A program made the translations under genes and the position numbers. Shown piece after piece: positions 43,147 through 52,336 of a DNA stretch of 64,000 bases. This stretch comes from an uncultured Christensenellaceae bacterium (lineage in GTDB: Bacteria; Bacillota; Clostridia; Christensenellales; CAG-314). Within the stretch, counting starts at the first letter, position 1. Each line of letters begins with the position of its first letter. The notes under the pieces were generated by a model. That model saw nothing but the letters and a program-made list of their open reading frames with translations. It was not told where the DNA came from and searched no databases. The DNA lies in NCBI GenBank assembly GCA_910587795.1, contig CAJUNH010000003.1, positions 94,794-158,793 on the forward strand, given 5' to 3'.

Positions 43147-43857
43147 ATGAACGAAAACGATAAACCGTGTTTACAACTAAGAAACCAAACAAGCCGCAGC
43201 GAAGAAACTTACTGTAAGATATACACTAAAAAATTCCGCGGATACGTACGCAGCGCATTTATAAATCACCAAACCGTAGGATTGTTTTTAGGGAGTATCG
43301 CCTTACTTTTACTTTGCATATTTACCCCAAACGACAAAGATGAGTTTGCAACGTATATTAAGTGGACTTTATTTGGAATATTTGTTTTTAGTTACTTGTG
43401 TAAAATTACGTTAGAATTGTGGTTTTGGAAATACGCAAAATACGTTGCGGTAACAAACGAAGGCATTTGGATAATGTGGCACGGTTTGTTTTGGCGAAAA
43501 ACGGATTTTACAGGCAAGCGTCGGTTTGCAAGTCCGATTTGGAGCGCTTACGATTGGTGCGGAATTAAAATTACCGCAGACGACAAAGTCCGCCCTAGAA
43601 GCGCCGATAAATCCTTAAACTTTTTTGACGACTTCGACTACGCGGTTGTTAAATCCACTCACTTATCTTCGCTGTTTATAACACGGTTTGACGGCGTACA
43701 GGAAATAAACTTTTTAGACGACGCCGACGCAAACGAAATACTTGCGTACGCAAAGGAGCAGCACAAACGCAAAAAACGCAAAAAGAAGGATATGGAAATC
43801 ATCGAGGACGAATACGGCAAACTTCCCGATGAAGAATATATTGACGACGAGGAATAA
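43147..43857 (+). CDS. Membrane protein of unknown function with acidic tail
   Basis: A 236-residue protein with two hydrophobic segments (about 46-60 and 72-92). They are followed by a cytosolic domain starting KYVAVTNEGIWIMWHGLFW that resembles bacterial PH-like (YcxB/bPH) folds, a basic KRKKRKKK stretch and an acidic end (DEEYIDDEE). I cannot name a family with confidence. AGGAG precedes the ATG. It stands alone after the repeat array. Confidence 0.7.
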   Translation: MNENDKPCLQLRNQTSRSEETYCKIYTKKFRGYVRSAFINHQTVGLFLGSIALLLLCIFTPNDKDEFATYIKWTLFGIFVFSYLCKITLELWFWKYAKYVAVTNEGIWIMWHGLFWRKTDFTGKRRFASPIWSAYDWCGIKITADDKVRPRSADKSLNFFDDFDYAVVKSTHLSSLFITRFDGVQEINFLDDADANEILAYAKEQHKRKKRKKKDMEIIEDEYGKLPDEEYIDDEE

Positions 43858-44259
43858 TTTCCCCGTCTTTTTTATTCGGCATTCTATTATACGTTTATTA
43901 GTTCAGGCGCGGGATACACGGCAGCATTACGTTATGCCTGCATACAGCCGTACAATTTATTAACAAACCGTTTGTCCGCCATACTACCGATTGCTTAAAA
44001 AATAAAACAAATTAAATTATTTGTATTGACAAAGAAAAAAATATGTAATATTATATTTATCCACCGCAACCATTATTGCAAATAACGTTAAAAATAAGAA
44101 GCAACTTTATTTATTGCGATATATTTTGCGATTTAATTTGTTTACTATTAACGATTTGCTCATAAAACAAGCAAGGGCAAAATGCTACACGGTAATTATT
44201 TGCGGACGGCAAAAAAAAATTATTTATGCTATCAAAGCATAAAACAAGGAGCTACAACC
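43858..44259 (+). other. Intergenic region with promoter and long leader of cdd
   Basis: Contains a strong promoter at 44026-44054 and about 200 bases of leader before cdd. The leader has repeated TTGCGATAT/TTTGCGATTT words and a small GCT...AGC hairpin but no riboswitch that I recognise. Confidence 0.55.
44026..44054 (+). promoter_or_regulatory. Promoter upstream of cdd
   Basis: TTGACA (44026-44031), 17-base spacer, TATTAT (44049-44054). Confidence 0.78.
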
Positions 44260-44679
44260 ATGACAGATTATAAATTACTTGTTAAAGAAGCTTACGAAGC
44301 GCAAAAAATGGCTTACGTGCCTTATTCTCACTGGAAAGTAGGCGCAGCACTGCTTACCAAGGAGGGGAAGATATACCGCGGCTGCAATATAGAGAGTTCT
44401 ACGTTTTCGCCCACAAACTGTGCCGAACGCACGGCATTTTTTAAGGCGGTAAGCGAAGGCGAACGCAATTTTACGGCAATTGCAATTGTAGGCAACGACG
44501 AAAATACGCCCATAGGTAAGGGGGACTACTGCCCGCCCTGCGGCGTGTGCCGTCAGGTAATGACGGAGTTTTGCGCAATGGATTTTGAAGTAATACTTGC
44601 CAAAGACTACGACAAGTACGAAGTATACACCTTGGGACAGATTATGCCGCTTGTAAGTTTGCCTTTAAGTAATAAGTAA
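44260..44679 (+). CDS. cdd: Cytidine deaminase
   Basis: A 139-residue homotetrameric-type enzyme converting (deoxy)cytidine to (deoxy)uridine in pyrimidine salvage. The catalytic NCAERTAFF (Cys zinc ligand and Glu proton shuttle) and CPPCGVCRQ zinc motif are intact. I start at the ATG at 44260 (MTDYKLL) because AAGGAG lies nine bases upstream, giving the standard length; a longer frame to 44182 lacks a site. Confidence 0.95.
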   Translation: MTDYKLLVKEAYEAQKMAYVPYSHWKVGAALLTKEGKIYRGCNIESSTFSPTNCAERTAFFKAVSEGERNFTAIAIVGNDENTPIGKGDYCPPCGVCRQVMTEFCAMDFEVILAKDYDKYEVYTLGQIMPLVSLPLSNK

Positions 44680-44841
44680 TATAATACGCTATTAAGGGGA
44701 TACGGAACAATTACTCGGCTTAATATTATTAAGACGCTAAAATAGAACGCGGAGACATAAAAAATCTCTGCGTTTTATTTTACACACAATCATTTCTTGT
44801 ATTGAAAATTAGTTTAGATTAATATTTATTAACTTATCAAT

Positions 44842-45354
44842 TTATTTACATAACAATATTGCGCCCAAAGTGTTTATAATATCTTCGGCAACTTCTCTGT
44901 TTACTTTTACTTTTACGGATTTGCTTCTCTTTCTTGTTTTACGTGAAAAGGAATTTGCCGCTAAACTTAAAACCAGTTCCATTTTAGATTTATAATATAT
45001 TTCAACTACTAAATTTGTCTTTTTTATTAATAACATCAGTAAAATACCGACTATAATCATCAGAGCGCCGACTATCGCAAAAATATAGTGAATAAGCGCT
45101 CCTATAATCATTAATATGCCAAAAAATAAAAAGAATATTCCCAATGTACTGCCATTGCTTTTTGCGCAGCTCATTTCTACACTTGCAATATCGCCTATTG
45201 CAATTTCAATATGACGGAAACTTTTACCAGTCGTATGTGCCGCCACCACTCTTTTGTTAGTAACCAACAAAACATGTGCCGAATTATTAGCTTTTTCTAT
45301 AGCATAATCCCACTCCTTTACCACCATTTCATCCGAGGCCAGTTTAATATCCAT
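44842..45354 (-). CDS. Two-span membrane protein with PH-like N-terminus, controlled by divergent XRE
   Basis: A 170-residue protein. Residues 1-70 look like a bacterial PH-like domain (SAHVLLVTNKRVVAAHT, IEIAIGDIASVEMSC). Two membrane segments follow (about 71-115), then a basic tail. Family not firmly recognised. AAAGGAGGAAAATAC precedes the ATG. Its promoter (TTGACT 45412-45407, 18-base spacer, TATAAT 45388-45383) has a perfect operator palindrome inside the spacer, so it is almost certainly repressed by the XRE protein encoded divergently at 45447. Confidence 0.7.
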   Translation of the reverse strand: MDIKLASDEMVVKEWDYAIEKANNSAHVLLVTNKRVVAAHTTGKSFRHIEIAIGDIASVEMSCAKSNGSTLGIFFLFFGILMIIGALIHYIFAIVGALMIIVGILLMLLIKKTNLVVEIYYKSKMELVLSLAANSFSRKTRKRSKSVKVKVNREVAEDIINTLGAILLCK

Positions 45355-45389
45355 GTATTTTCCTCCTTTGTATTACAAGCATATTATAT

Positions 45390-45435
45390 TCTCACTATTG
45401 TGAGAAGTCAAGCATATAATCTCATTTTAGTGAGA
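45390..45435. promoter_or_regulatory. Twin operators and overlapping divergent promoters
   Basis: TCTCACTATTGTGAGA (45390-45405) has perfect six-base arms. TCTCATTTTAGTGAGA (45420-45435) is a second copy with one arm mismatch, centred 30 bases away. The first site fills the spacer of the minus-strand promoter; the second follows a plus-strand TATAAT (45415-45420) just before the XRE start. Confidence 0.85.
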
Positions 45436-45446
45436 AAATATAGAAT

Positions 45447-45656
45447 ATGATTACAACCTTCGGAGAAAGACTAAAAGAATTGCGCGCTGAAAAACAAATA
45501 GGACAAATTGCATTAGCAAAGGCGATTAAAGTTAGCAGCGGAATTGTCAGCATGTGGGAAAATAATTTACGTGAACCTACTATGTCTAACTTGATAGCTC
45601 TGGCCAAATTTTTTGACGTGTCAATAGATTATATTGTCGGCTTGAAAGACTACTAA
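45447..45656 (+). CDS. XRE-family transcriptional repressor
   Basis: A 69-residue single-domain regulator: FGERLKELRAEKQIGQIALAKAI and SSGIVSMWENNLREPTMSNL make a standard XRE helix-turn-helix. No sensor domain is present. It is divergent from the PH-like membrane protein. The twin operators in between, one in each promoter, indicate repression of both genes. This looks like a small stand-alone control module. Confidence 0.88.
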   Translation: MITTFGERLKELRAEKQIGQIALAKAIKVSSGIVSMWENNLREPTMSNLIALAKFFDVSIDYIVGLKDY

Positions 45657-46257
45657 ATATCTTGCACAAGTATCTAAAACAATTGTTTATAAAACGGCAA
45701 ACTGCGTTTTTTGCAATTTGCTGTACTGAATAATGGCAGTCGGGACGGATTGCCTTTATTAAATAATTGAATTGAAACACAAATATTACTTCGACAAAAA
45801 ATCAAATAAAACATTTAACAGATCCTACTACCTAATACATAACCAACTTTATTTTTGTTAATGTTACCTATATACTCGGCTTTTGTTAAATTTTTTATTA
45901 TTTTTTATAGAATTATACACGGCTGAATATAAAAAAACTAAAATATACTATCGTACCGTTTACAGGCTATCGTGTTGTTACGTTAAACGGAAATATTTTT
46001 ATCGGCTTTAAAACCGTATAATCGGCAGGATTTATTTATTTTTACCGAAAATTTATTTTTTATTTGCAAATTTAGCTAATTTTATTTTATACTATAATCT
46101 CAGCGATATTATAGATGTAAAACAGTCTAAAATACCGTCGTTTTTAAGATTAATAAGGCAGTGTAGTTATTTTTCGTCAAAAAACCACAAAAATACCAAA
46201 AAAACACAAATATCTGCTTTTTTCTTTTCCTTTCTTTGTTTTATTATTATTTTATTC
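45657..46257. other. Long AT-rich intergenic region
   Basis: About 600 bases. A hairpin GCAAACTGC/GCAATTTGC at about 45698-45723 may end the XRE transcript. The rest (45780-46257) is strongly AT-rich, including T-rich tracts at 46220-46260 next to the stop of the small minus-strand gene. I see no gene. Confidence 0.55.
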
Positions 46258-46467
46258 CTATTCCATCTCTTTTATCTCTATCTTGAATTTCTGCCCGTTA
46301 TTAAAGCTTATTTTTAACCAGTCCTTTTCTTGGCTGAACGTTGCTATATAATACTCGCTTACCAACGCCTTTATATCTAATAATAAATCGTATGCATTTA
46401 TTGTATTTACTACTCCTTGCATGCTTTCGCTCTCGGTTGTTACTAAATGTATTTTCGGTTTTATCAT
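46258..46467 (-). CDS. Small protein of unknown function
   Basis: A 69-residue acidic/neutral protein without membrane segments or a motif I recognise. AAAGGAGGGC precedes the ATG, and a sigma-A promoter (TTGTAA 46528-46523, 17-base spacer, TATAAT 46505-46500) lies directly upstream, so it is very likely expressed. It is divergent from the tandem-HTH regulator at 46583. Confidence 0.7.
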   Translation of the reverse strand: MIKPKIHLVTTESESMQGVVNTINAYDLLLDIKALVSEYYIATFSQEKDWLKISFNNGQKFKIEIKEME

Positions 46468-46499
46468 TTTTTTTGCCCTCCTTTTTTTACTATATATAT

Positions 46500-46541
46500 A
46501 TTATACGCTCTCTGTTGGGTAATTACAAGATTTTTTACCCG
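46500..46541. promoter_or_regulatory. Promoter and candidate operator between small gene and tandem-HTH regulator
   Basis: The minus-strand promoter is TTGTAA-N17-TATAAT (46528-46500). A dyad GGGTAA...TTACCC (46517-46540) covers its -35 element and could be an operator for the regulator. Confidence 0.6.
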
Positions 46542-46582
46542 TCGTAGACCATAATAATTTGTAGAAATTAAGGAGATATTGT

Positions 46583-47023
46583 ATGATTTTGTCGAAATTT
46601 GCCGAAAGACTTGGGGATTTTATGGTCGATTCAGCAGATAACGGGTTGACTCTTGCAGATAAGTTGGGATGCGGTAGAAATACTATTTACAGATATCTGC
46701 AGGCTAACCGTATGCCGAGCGTTAGCATGACCGTTTTAATTGCAGATTATTTTAGGTGCACTACCGACTTTTTACTGGGTTTGGAAGACGTTAATTATTC
46801 CTGTAACTTTCCGCCATGTCCTGCTTTTAAAGATAGATTTCCTTTACTGCTGCAAGAATGCGGTATTTCTCAATACAAATTGGAAAAGATGACGAAAATA
46901 TCTCACTCGCTTATGGGTTATTGGAAGTCCGGGACTAAGAAGCCTTCGCTTTACAATATTATTAAAATTGCTAAGGCGCTGGATTGCTCCGTTGATTTTG
47001 TTCTCGGCAGGACGAAGCTGTAA
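46583..47023 (+). CDS. Regulator with two tandem XRE helix-turn-helix domains
   Basis: A 146-residue protein. The first HTH is at about 8-65 (LTLADKLGCGRNTIYRYLQANRMPS, DYFRCTTDFLLGLED) and the second at about 82-143 (LQECGISQYKLEKMTKISHSLMGYWKSGTKKPS, ALDCSVDFVLGRTK). The two halves have the same layout, so it is an internal duplication that could bind DNA as a pseudo-dimer. AAGGAGATATTGT precedes the ATG. It probably regulates itself and the divergent 69-residue gene. Confidence 0.85.
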   Translation: MILSKFAERLGDFMVDSADNGLTLADKLGCGRNTIYRYLQANRMPSVSMTVLIADYFRCTTDFLLGLEDVNYSCNFPPCPAFKDRFPLLLQECGISQYKLEKMTKISHSLMGYWKSGTKKPSLYNIIKIAKALDCSVDFVLGRTKL

Positions 47024-47112
47024 ATTTTAAAATAATAAACAGCTAAGTAACGGTTAAGCAAAAGACCTAATTTAGAAACTTTGCTTACAAGGTTTAATAG
47101 AATAAATAAATA

Positions 47113-47150
47113 AATACGGCGTTTTCTGTTAAAGAAAACGCCGTACTTTA
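47113..47150 (+). terminator. Terminator after tandem-HTH gene
   Basis: Stem TACGGCGTTTTCT/AGAAAACGCCGTA with loop GTTAA (47115-47127 with 47133-47145). Confidence 0.82.
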
Positions 47151-47341
47151 TGTTATAAATATTATTTTTATTTACATATTATTTAATTTATACTAACACA
47201 ATTAAACGATAGATTTTGCAGCTTATACTGCGGTTATTTCCTAACCTATTCGGCTTAAATCTATTACATATTAGCGTTGTTATTAATTATTAAAAACATA
47301 CGTTAATCAATCACATTATCCGCCAGTTTTATTTAAACATC

Positions 47342-47376
47342 AAAAAATGCAGTCGATAATTCGACTGCATTTTTAT
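47342..47376 (-). terminator. Terminator of tuf
   Basis: Stem AAAATGCAGTCGA/TCGACTGCATTTT with a T run on the minus strand (TTTTTTG). Confidence 0.9.
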
Positions 47377-47390
47377 TAATTGTAAGTTAA

Positions 47391-48602
47391 TTAAGCGAGG
47401 ATCTTGGATACAACGCCCGAACCAACCGTGTGGCCGCCTTCACGGATAGCGAAACGAAGTCCGTCTTCCATAGCGATGGGTGTAATCAAAGATACTTTGA
47501 TGTGGGTGTGGTCGCCGGGCATTACCATTTCTACGCCGGGGTCAAGCTCGATGGAGCCTGTAACGTCCGTTGTACGGAAATAGAATTGAGGACGGTATCC
47601 CTTGAAGAACGGGCTGTGGCGTCCGCCTTCTTCCTTAGTAAGTACGTATACTTGACCTTCGAAATCTTTGTGGGGAGTAACCGATTTGGGCTTAGCAACA
47701 ACTTGTCCGCGTTCGATTTCTTTACGGTCTACGCCGCGAAGCAACAAACCTACGTTGTCGCCGGCAAACGCTTCGTCCAAAAGTTTACGGAACATTTCTA
47801 CGCCTGTAACAACGGAAGTCTTAACTTCTTCCTTAATACCTACGATTTCTACGGGATCGCTGGGTTTAATGGAACCGCGCTCTACTCTGCCCGTAGCAAC
47901 AGTACCGCGGCCTGTGATTGTAAATACGTCTTCTACGGGCATCAAGAAAGGCTTATCCGTAGCACGTTCGGGTGTGGGGATGTAAGCGTCAACAGCGTCC
48001 ATCAAGTCCAAAATAGGCTTAAAAACGGGGTCTGCAAGGTTGGTATTGCCCCCTACCGCAGCGTCCATAGCCTTTTTAGCGGAGCCCTTAACGATGGGAA
48101 GATCGTCGCCGGGGAATTCGTACTTGGAAAGCAGTTCTCTTACTTCCATTTCAACGAGTTCAAGCAATTCTTCGTCGTCTACCAAGTCTGTCTTGTTCAT
48201 AAATACTACGATGTAGGGAACGCCAACCTGACGGGCGAGAAGAATGTGTTCGCGAGTTTGAGGCATCGGACCGTCTGCTGCGGAAACAACCAAAATTGCG
48301 CCGTCCATTTGAGCTGCGCCTGTGATCATGTTTTTAACATAGTCGGCGTGGCCGGGGCAGTCTACGTGAGCGTAGTGACGCTTTTCTGTTTGATATTCAA
48401 CGTGCGCGGTGTTAATCGTAATACCGCGAGCTCTTTCTTCGGGAGCCTTGTCGATTTCGTCGTATTTCATGATTTCTGCTTTGCCTTGAAGAGCCATAAC
48501 CATCGTGATAGCTGCTGTCAAGGTTGTCTTACCGTGGTCTACGTGACCGATGGTACCAATATTGACGTGCGGTTTGCTTCTGTCAAATTTTGCTTTTGCC
48601 AT
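47391..48602 (-). CDS. tuf: Elongation factor Tu
   Basis: A 403-residue translation GTPase that delivers aminoacyl-tRNA. G1 is GHVDHGKT, the switch region RGITI follows, G3 is DCPGH, G4 is NKTD, and domains 2 and 3 are intact, ending HTVGSGVVSKIL. AGGAGGAATCACAAC precedes the ATG. Last gene of the rpoB-tuf run; length matches the family. Confidence 0.99.
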   Translation of the reverse strand: MAKAKFDRSKPHVNIGTIGHVDHGKTTLTAAITMVMALQGKAEIMKYDEIDKAPEERARGITINTAHVEYQTEKRHYAHVDCPGHADYVKNMITGAAQMDGAILVVSAADGPMPQTREHILLARQVGVPYIVVFMNKTDLVDDEELLELVEMEVRELLSKYEFPGDDLPIVKGSAKKAMDAAVGGNTNLADPVFKPILDLMDAVDAYIPTPERATDKPFLMPVEDVFTITGRGTVATGRVERGSIKPSDPVEIVGIKEEVKTSVVTGVEMFRKLLDEAFAGDNVGLLLRGVDRKEIERGQVVAKPKSVTPHKDFEGQVYVLTKEEGGRHSPFFKGYRPQFYFRTTDVTGSIELDPGVEMVMPGDHTHIKVSLITPIAMEDGLRFAIREGGHTVGSGVVSKILA

Positions 48603-48724
48603 TGTTGTGATTCCTCCTGAAATTTGTTAATGGTAATTTTGTTTTATAATTAGTTCGATATGTGTATTATATCTTATTTTTTTGTTTTGGTCTACACTTT
48701 TACAGAAATATTTTACCAAAACTG

Positions 48725-50824
48725 TTATTTTGCAGCGCTTTCCTTAGCAATTTTTTCGCGTATTGCCTTTGGAACTTCGGCAAAGTGGTCGAATTGCATA
48801 GAGTAGTTGCCTCTGCCTTGCGTACGGCTGCGAAGGTCGGTTGCATAACCGAACATTTCCGCTAAGGGAATAAACGCGTTTACAACTTGTACGCCGTTGC
48901 GCAGCTCTATTCCCGCAACGTTACCGCGGCGTGAAGATACGTTGCCCATAACGTCGCCCAAATATTCTTCGGGCATAGTAATTTCTACTTTCATCATCGG
49001 TTCCAGCAATACGGGCTCCGCTTTGGCGGCGGCATTTTTAAACGCCAACGAACCTGCGATTTTAAATGCCATTTCCGAGCTGTCTACCGCATGGAAACTT
49101 CCGTCATAAACGGTAACTTTAAAGTCAACCATTTCGTAACCTGCCAAAGGTCCTGTTTTGGACGCTTCGACTATACCGTTATTGACAGGCTGGATATATT
49201 CCTTAGGAATACTGCCGCCCACCGTTGCATCGACAAATTCGTATCCTTTGCCCGCTTCCAACGGTTCCATCTTAATTTTACAATGTCCGTACTGACCTTT
49301 ACCGCCCGATTGACGTACGTATTTGCCTTCCGCTTCTACCGCTTTACGAATAGTTTCGCGATAAGATACTTGCGGCTGTCCTACGTTTGCTTCAACCTTA
49401 AACTCGCGAAGCAAGCGGTCAACGATAATTTCCAAGTGCAATTCGCCCATACCGGCAATAATCGTCTGTCCCGTTTCCTTATCGGTGTAGGTCTTAAACG
49501 TCGGGTCTTCTTCGGCAAGCTTAATAAGCGCCAAAGTCATTTTTTCCTGTCCCGCCTTAGTTTTAGGTTCTATTGCAACCTTAATAACCGGTTCGGGGAA
49601 AACCATACTGTCTAGTACGATTTGGTTCTTTTCGTCGCACAGCGTATCGCCTGTGGTGGTATCTTTCAAGCCTACCAACGCCACTATTTCGCCCGCGTAC
49701 GTTTCGTCGATTTCCTCACGCTGAGCCGCGTGCATCTGCAAAACCTTTGTGATACGCTCGCGCTTGCCCTTTGTAGAGTTGTAAACATAGCTGCCTGCCT
49801 GCAATTTACCGCTGTAAACGCGGCAATAAGCCAGTTTACCTACAAACGGGTCGGCTACGATTTTAAACGCCAAACCGCAGAAAGGTTCGTTATCGTCCGT
49901 TTTGCGGACAATCTTCTTTTCCTCGTCGTGTACGTCAAATCCCACAACGTGGTCGATATCCACGGGACTGGGCAAATAATCGCAAACTGCGTCCAATAAT
50001 TTTTGAACGCCCTTGTTTTTGTAAGCCGTTCCGCATAATACGGGGTTAACTTTAAGCTCGATAACCGCTTTACGCAGCGCCTTTTTGATTTCCGCTTCGC
50101 TTAAATCGCCTTCGGCAAAGAACTTTTCCATCAATTCGTCGTCCGTACCTGCTACAAATTCCACAAGTTCGTCGTGCGCCTTATTTACTTCGTCTATCAT
50201 ATCTGCGGGTACGTCTTCTTCGTCTATAACAATTCCCTTAGGATCGTTATAAATGTAAGCGCGCTTTGTAATTACGTCTACCAAACCGCGGAAAGTTTCC
50301 TCTTTGCCGATAGGCAGTTGGATAGGTAAAGCGTTCGCTTTAAGACGTTCGCGCATCATATTGACAACGTTGTAGAAGTTTGCTCCGTTTATATCCATTT
50401 TATTAACGAATGCAATACGGGGAACGTTATACTTAGACGCCTGATGCCAAACTGTTTCGCTTTGCGGTTCTACGCCGCCCTTTGCGCAAAATACCGCTAC
50501 CGCTCCGTCCAAAACGCGCAGAGAACGCTCGACTTCTACCGTGAAGTCAACGTGTCCCGGCGTATCGATAAGGTTGATACGGTAATCTACCTTATCGTAA
50601 TTACTAACCCAGTGTACCGTAGTAGCTGCGGACGCGATTGTAATACCGCGTTCCTGCTCTTGCGCCATACTGTCCATTACCGCCGTACCTTCGTGCGTTT
50701 CGCCTATTTTACGGGTTTTACCGGAAAAGAACAATATTCTTTCGCTTGTTGTTGTTTTACCCGCGTCGATGTGTGCCATAATACCTATATTACGGACATT
50801 TTGCAGGGGATAAATACGTGCCAT
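48725..50824 (-). CDS. fusA: Elongation factor G
   Basis: A 699-residue ribosomal translocase. G1 is AHIDAGKTTTSERIL, then ERGITI, DTPGHVDF and NKMD; domain IV has GGSIPKEYI and domain V SSRRGNV. I start at the ATG at 50824 (MARIYPLQN) with GGAGAG upstream; a TTG five codons earlier gives an unlikely extension. Follows rpsG by 25 bases. Confidence 0.98.
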   Translation of the reverse strand: MARIYPLQNVRNIGIMAHIDAGKTTTSERILFFSGKTRKIGETHEGTAVMDSMAQEQERGITIASAATTVHWVSNYDKVDYRINLIDTPGHVDFTVEVERSLRVLDGAVAVFCAKGGVEPQSETVWHQASKYNVPRIAFVNKMDINGANFYNVVNMMRERLKANALPIQLPIGKEETFRGLVDVITKRAYIYNDPKGIVIDEEDVPADMIDEVNKAHDELVEFVAGTDDELMEKFFAEGDLSEAEIKKALRKAVIELKVNPVLCGTAYKNKGVQKLLDAVCDYLPSPVDIDHVVGFDVHDEEKKIVRKTDDNEPFCGLAFKIVADPFVGKLAYCRVYSGKLQAGSYVYNSTKGKRERITKVLQMHAAQREEIDETYAGEIVALVGLKDTTTGDTLCDEKNQIVLDSMVFPEPVIKVAIEPKTKAGQEKMTLALIKLAEEDPTFKTYTDKETGQTIIAGMGELHLEIIVDRLLREFKVEANVGQPQVSYRETIRKAVEAEGKYVRQSGGKGQYGHCKIKMEPLEAGKGYEFVDATVGGSIPKEYIQPVNNGIVEASKTGPLAGYEMVDFKVTVYDGSFHAVDSSEMAFKIAGSLAFKNAAAKAEPVLLEPMMKVEITMPEEYLGDVMGNVSSRRGNVAGIELRNGVQVVNAFIPLAEMFGYATDLRSRTQGRGNYSMQFDHFAEVPKAIREKIAKESAAK

Positions 50825-50849
50825 ATTCTCTCTCTCCAATCAATACAGA

Positions 50850-51320
50850 TTACCACCTGAAATGTGCAAACGCTTTGTTTGCTTCGGCAGATCTGTGCAT
50901 TTCTTCCTTTCTCTTGAAAGCGCCGCCTTGCTCGTTGCAGGCGTCAAGCAATTCGTTAGCCAAACGCAGATACATATATCTGTCGCTGCGCTTGCGTGCA
51001 AACATAATCAACCATCTAATAGCTAAGGTTTGACGTCTTTCGGGTCTTACCTCCATAGGTACTTGATAGTTTGCGCCGCCTACGCGTCTTGCTTTACATT
51101 CCAGCATGGGCATAAGGTTGTTAATTGCCTTGTTGAACACTTCCATAGGATCTTGTCCCGTACGCTTTTGAATTTCGTCAAACGCGCCGTAAACAATTTC
51201 CTGAGCAGTACCCTTTTTACCGTCCAACATAACTTGGTTGATAACCTTTGTTACAACCTTGCTTCCGTAGACGGGATCGGGTAGAACGTCCCTTTTGGGG
51301 ACACCACTTCTTCTGGGCAT
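50850..51320 (-). CDS. rpsG: 30S ribosomal protein uS7
   Basis: A 156-residue primary 16S-binding protein of the small subunit head. The N-terminal PRRSGVPKRDVLPDPVYGS and the RRVGGANYQVPMEVRPERR segment are conserved. Normal length. Between rpsL and fusA as in the str operon. Confidence 0.98.
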   Translation of the reverse strand: MPRRSGVPKRDVLPDPVYGSKVVTKVINQVMLDGKKGTAQEIVYGAFDEIQKRTGQDPMEVFNKAINNLMPMLECKARRVGGANYQVPMEVRPERRQTLAIRWLIMFARKRSDRYMYLRLANELLDACNEQGGAFKRKEEMHRSAEANKAFAHFRW

Positions 51321-51511
51321 GTTGTGTTTTCCTCCTTTTAGATTTTTGTTAAATTTTGTTTTTTACCAAATACAGCCAACTCGACGCGAATTTTCGCGGA
51401 GAAACTTCTGTCTTACAGCGGATAATCCGCCGACATACTGCTTATCGGGGAAAAGTCAAAATTTAAGCTTCGACTATTCACCAATTGAACTGTATAATGC
51501 TTGTCCAAAGT

Positions 51512-51886
51512 CTATTTCTTAGGACGTTTTGCGCCGTACTTAGAACGGGCTTGTTTACGGTTAGCAACGCCTGCAGTATCGAGCGTACCGCGAATAATGT
51601 GATAACGGATACCAGGCAAGTCTCTAACACGTCCGCCGCGGATTAATACAACGCTGTGCTCTTGAAGGTTGTGACCTTCGCCGGGGATATAGCAAGTACC
51701 TTCCATACCGTTGGTACGGCGTACACGCGCAATCTTTCTCAGAGCAGAGTTAGGCTTTTTGGGAGAAGTCGTCGTAACGTTTAAGCATACGCCGCGCTTT
51801 TGAGGACAGCTGTCCAACAACGGAGATTTGCTCTTTTCCGCGTCGCTTCTACGGCCTTGTTTAATCAACTGGTTGATTGTTGCCAT
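51512..51886 (-). CDS. rpsL: 30S ribosomal protein uS12
   Basis: A 124-residue decoding-centre protein. TTTSPKKPNSALRKIARVR holds the Lys (KPNS) equivalent to E. coli K42, the streptomycin-resistance site, with the sensitive-type Lys; GRVRDLPGIRYHIIRG is the second conserved segment. I start at the ATG at 51886 (MATINQL), with GGAGG seven to eight bases upstream. Confidence 0.98.
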   Translation of the reverse strand: MATINQLIKQGRRSDAEKSKSPLLDSCPQKRGVCLNVTTTSPKKPNSALRKIARVRRTNGMEGTCYIPGEGHNLQEHSVVLIRGGRVRDLPGIRYHIIRGTLDTAGVANRKQARSKYGAKRPKK

Positions 51887-52005
51887 TTTTTTACCTCCTT
51901 TCAATAGTAAACAGTCGAAACTCTAAAAGAGTCTCTTACAAACAGCTTACGCCGTGTGTAAACAATTTATAGTGTTAACCGATAGACAGTATACAAAACG
52001 TGGGT

Positions 52006-52248
52006 TTAAACATATTTCAACAGACCTATTGCGCCCGTAGGCACGTCTATTGCATATTTGGCGGAAAATTCCTCGCGCGAACCGCAAATAAGATACTTAA
52101 CCTCGTATTGCTTGGCAATTTCTATCATGGACAAAATGTAATCCTGTTCGGCGTCAGCCGCAATCTTAATCTCCGCGATATTGCCTTTTTTAATTTCTCG
52201 CAAAATTTGCCTTTTGCCTATAACTACGTTTAACTTGTCACTAGCCAT
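52006..52248 (-). CDS. L7Ae/L30e-family RNA-binding protein (YbxF-like)
   Basis: An 80-residue protein of the L7Ae/L30e/Gadd45 family. Bacillus YbxF, encoded at the same place between rpoC and rpsL, binds kink-turn RNA. KLNVVIGKRQILREIKKGNIAEIKIAADAE and YEVKYLICGSREE fit the fold. Role in the cell is not settled. Position supports the call. Confidence 0.88.
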   Translation of the reverse strand: MASDKLNVVIGKRQILREIKKGNIAEIKIAADAEQDYILSMIEIAKQYEVKYLICGSREEFSAKYAIDVPTGAIGLLKYV

Positions 52249-52336
52249 AAAACACCAAAGTACATTTTATCAAAATATGACAAAGCAGTCAAGCGTTTAA
52301 ACTTGACTGCTTTTTTATTTTTGATACTTATAAAGA

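Larger units (their letters stand above)
47024..47390. other. Convergent intergenic region between tandem-HTH gene and tuf
   Basis: About 370 bases, with one terminator for each side and AT-rich sequence between them. Nothing else is seen. Confidence 0.6.
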
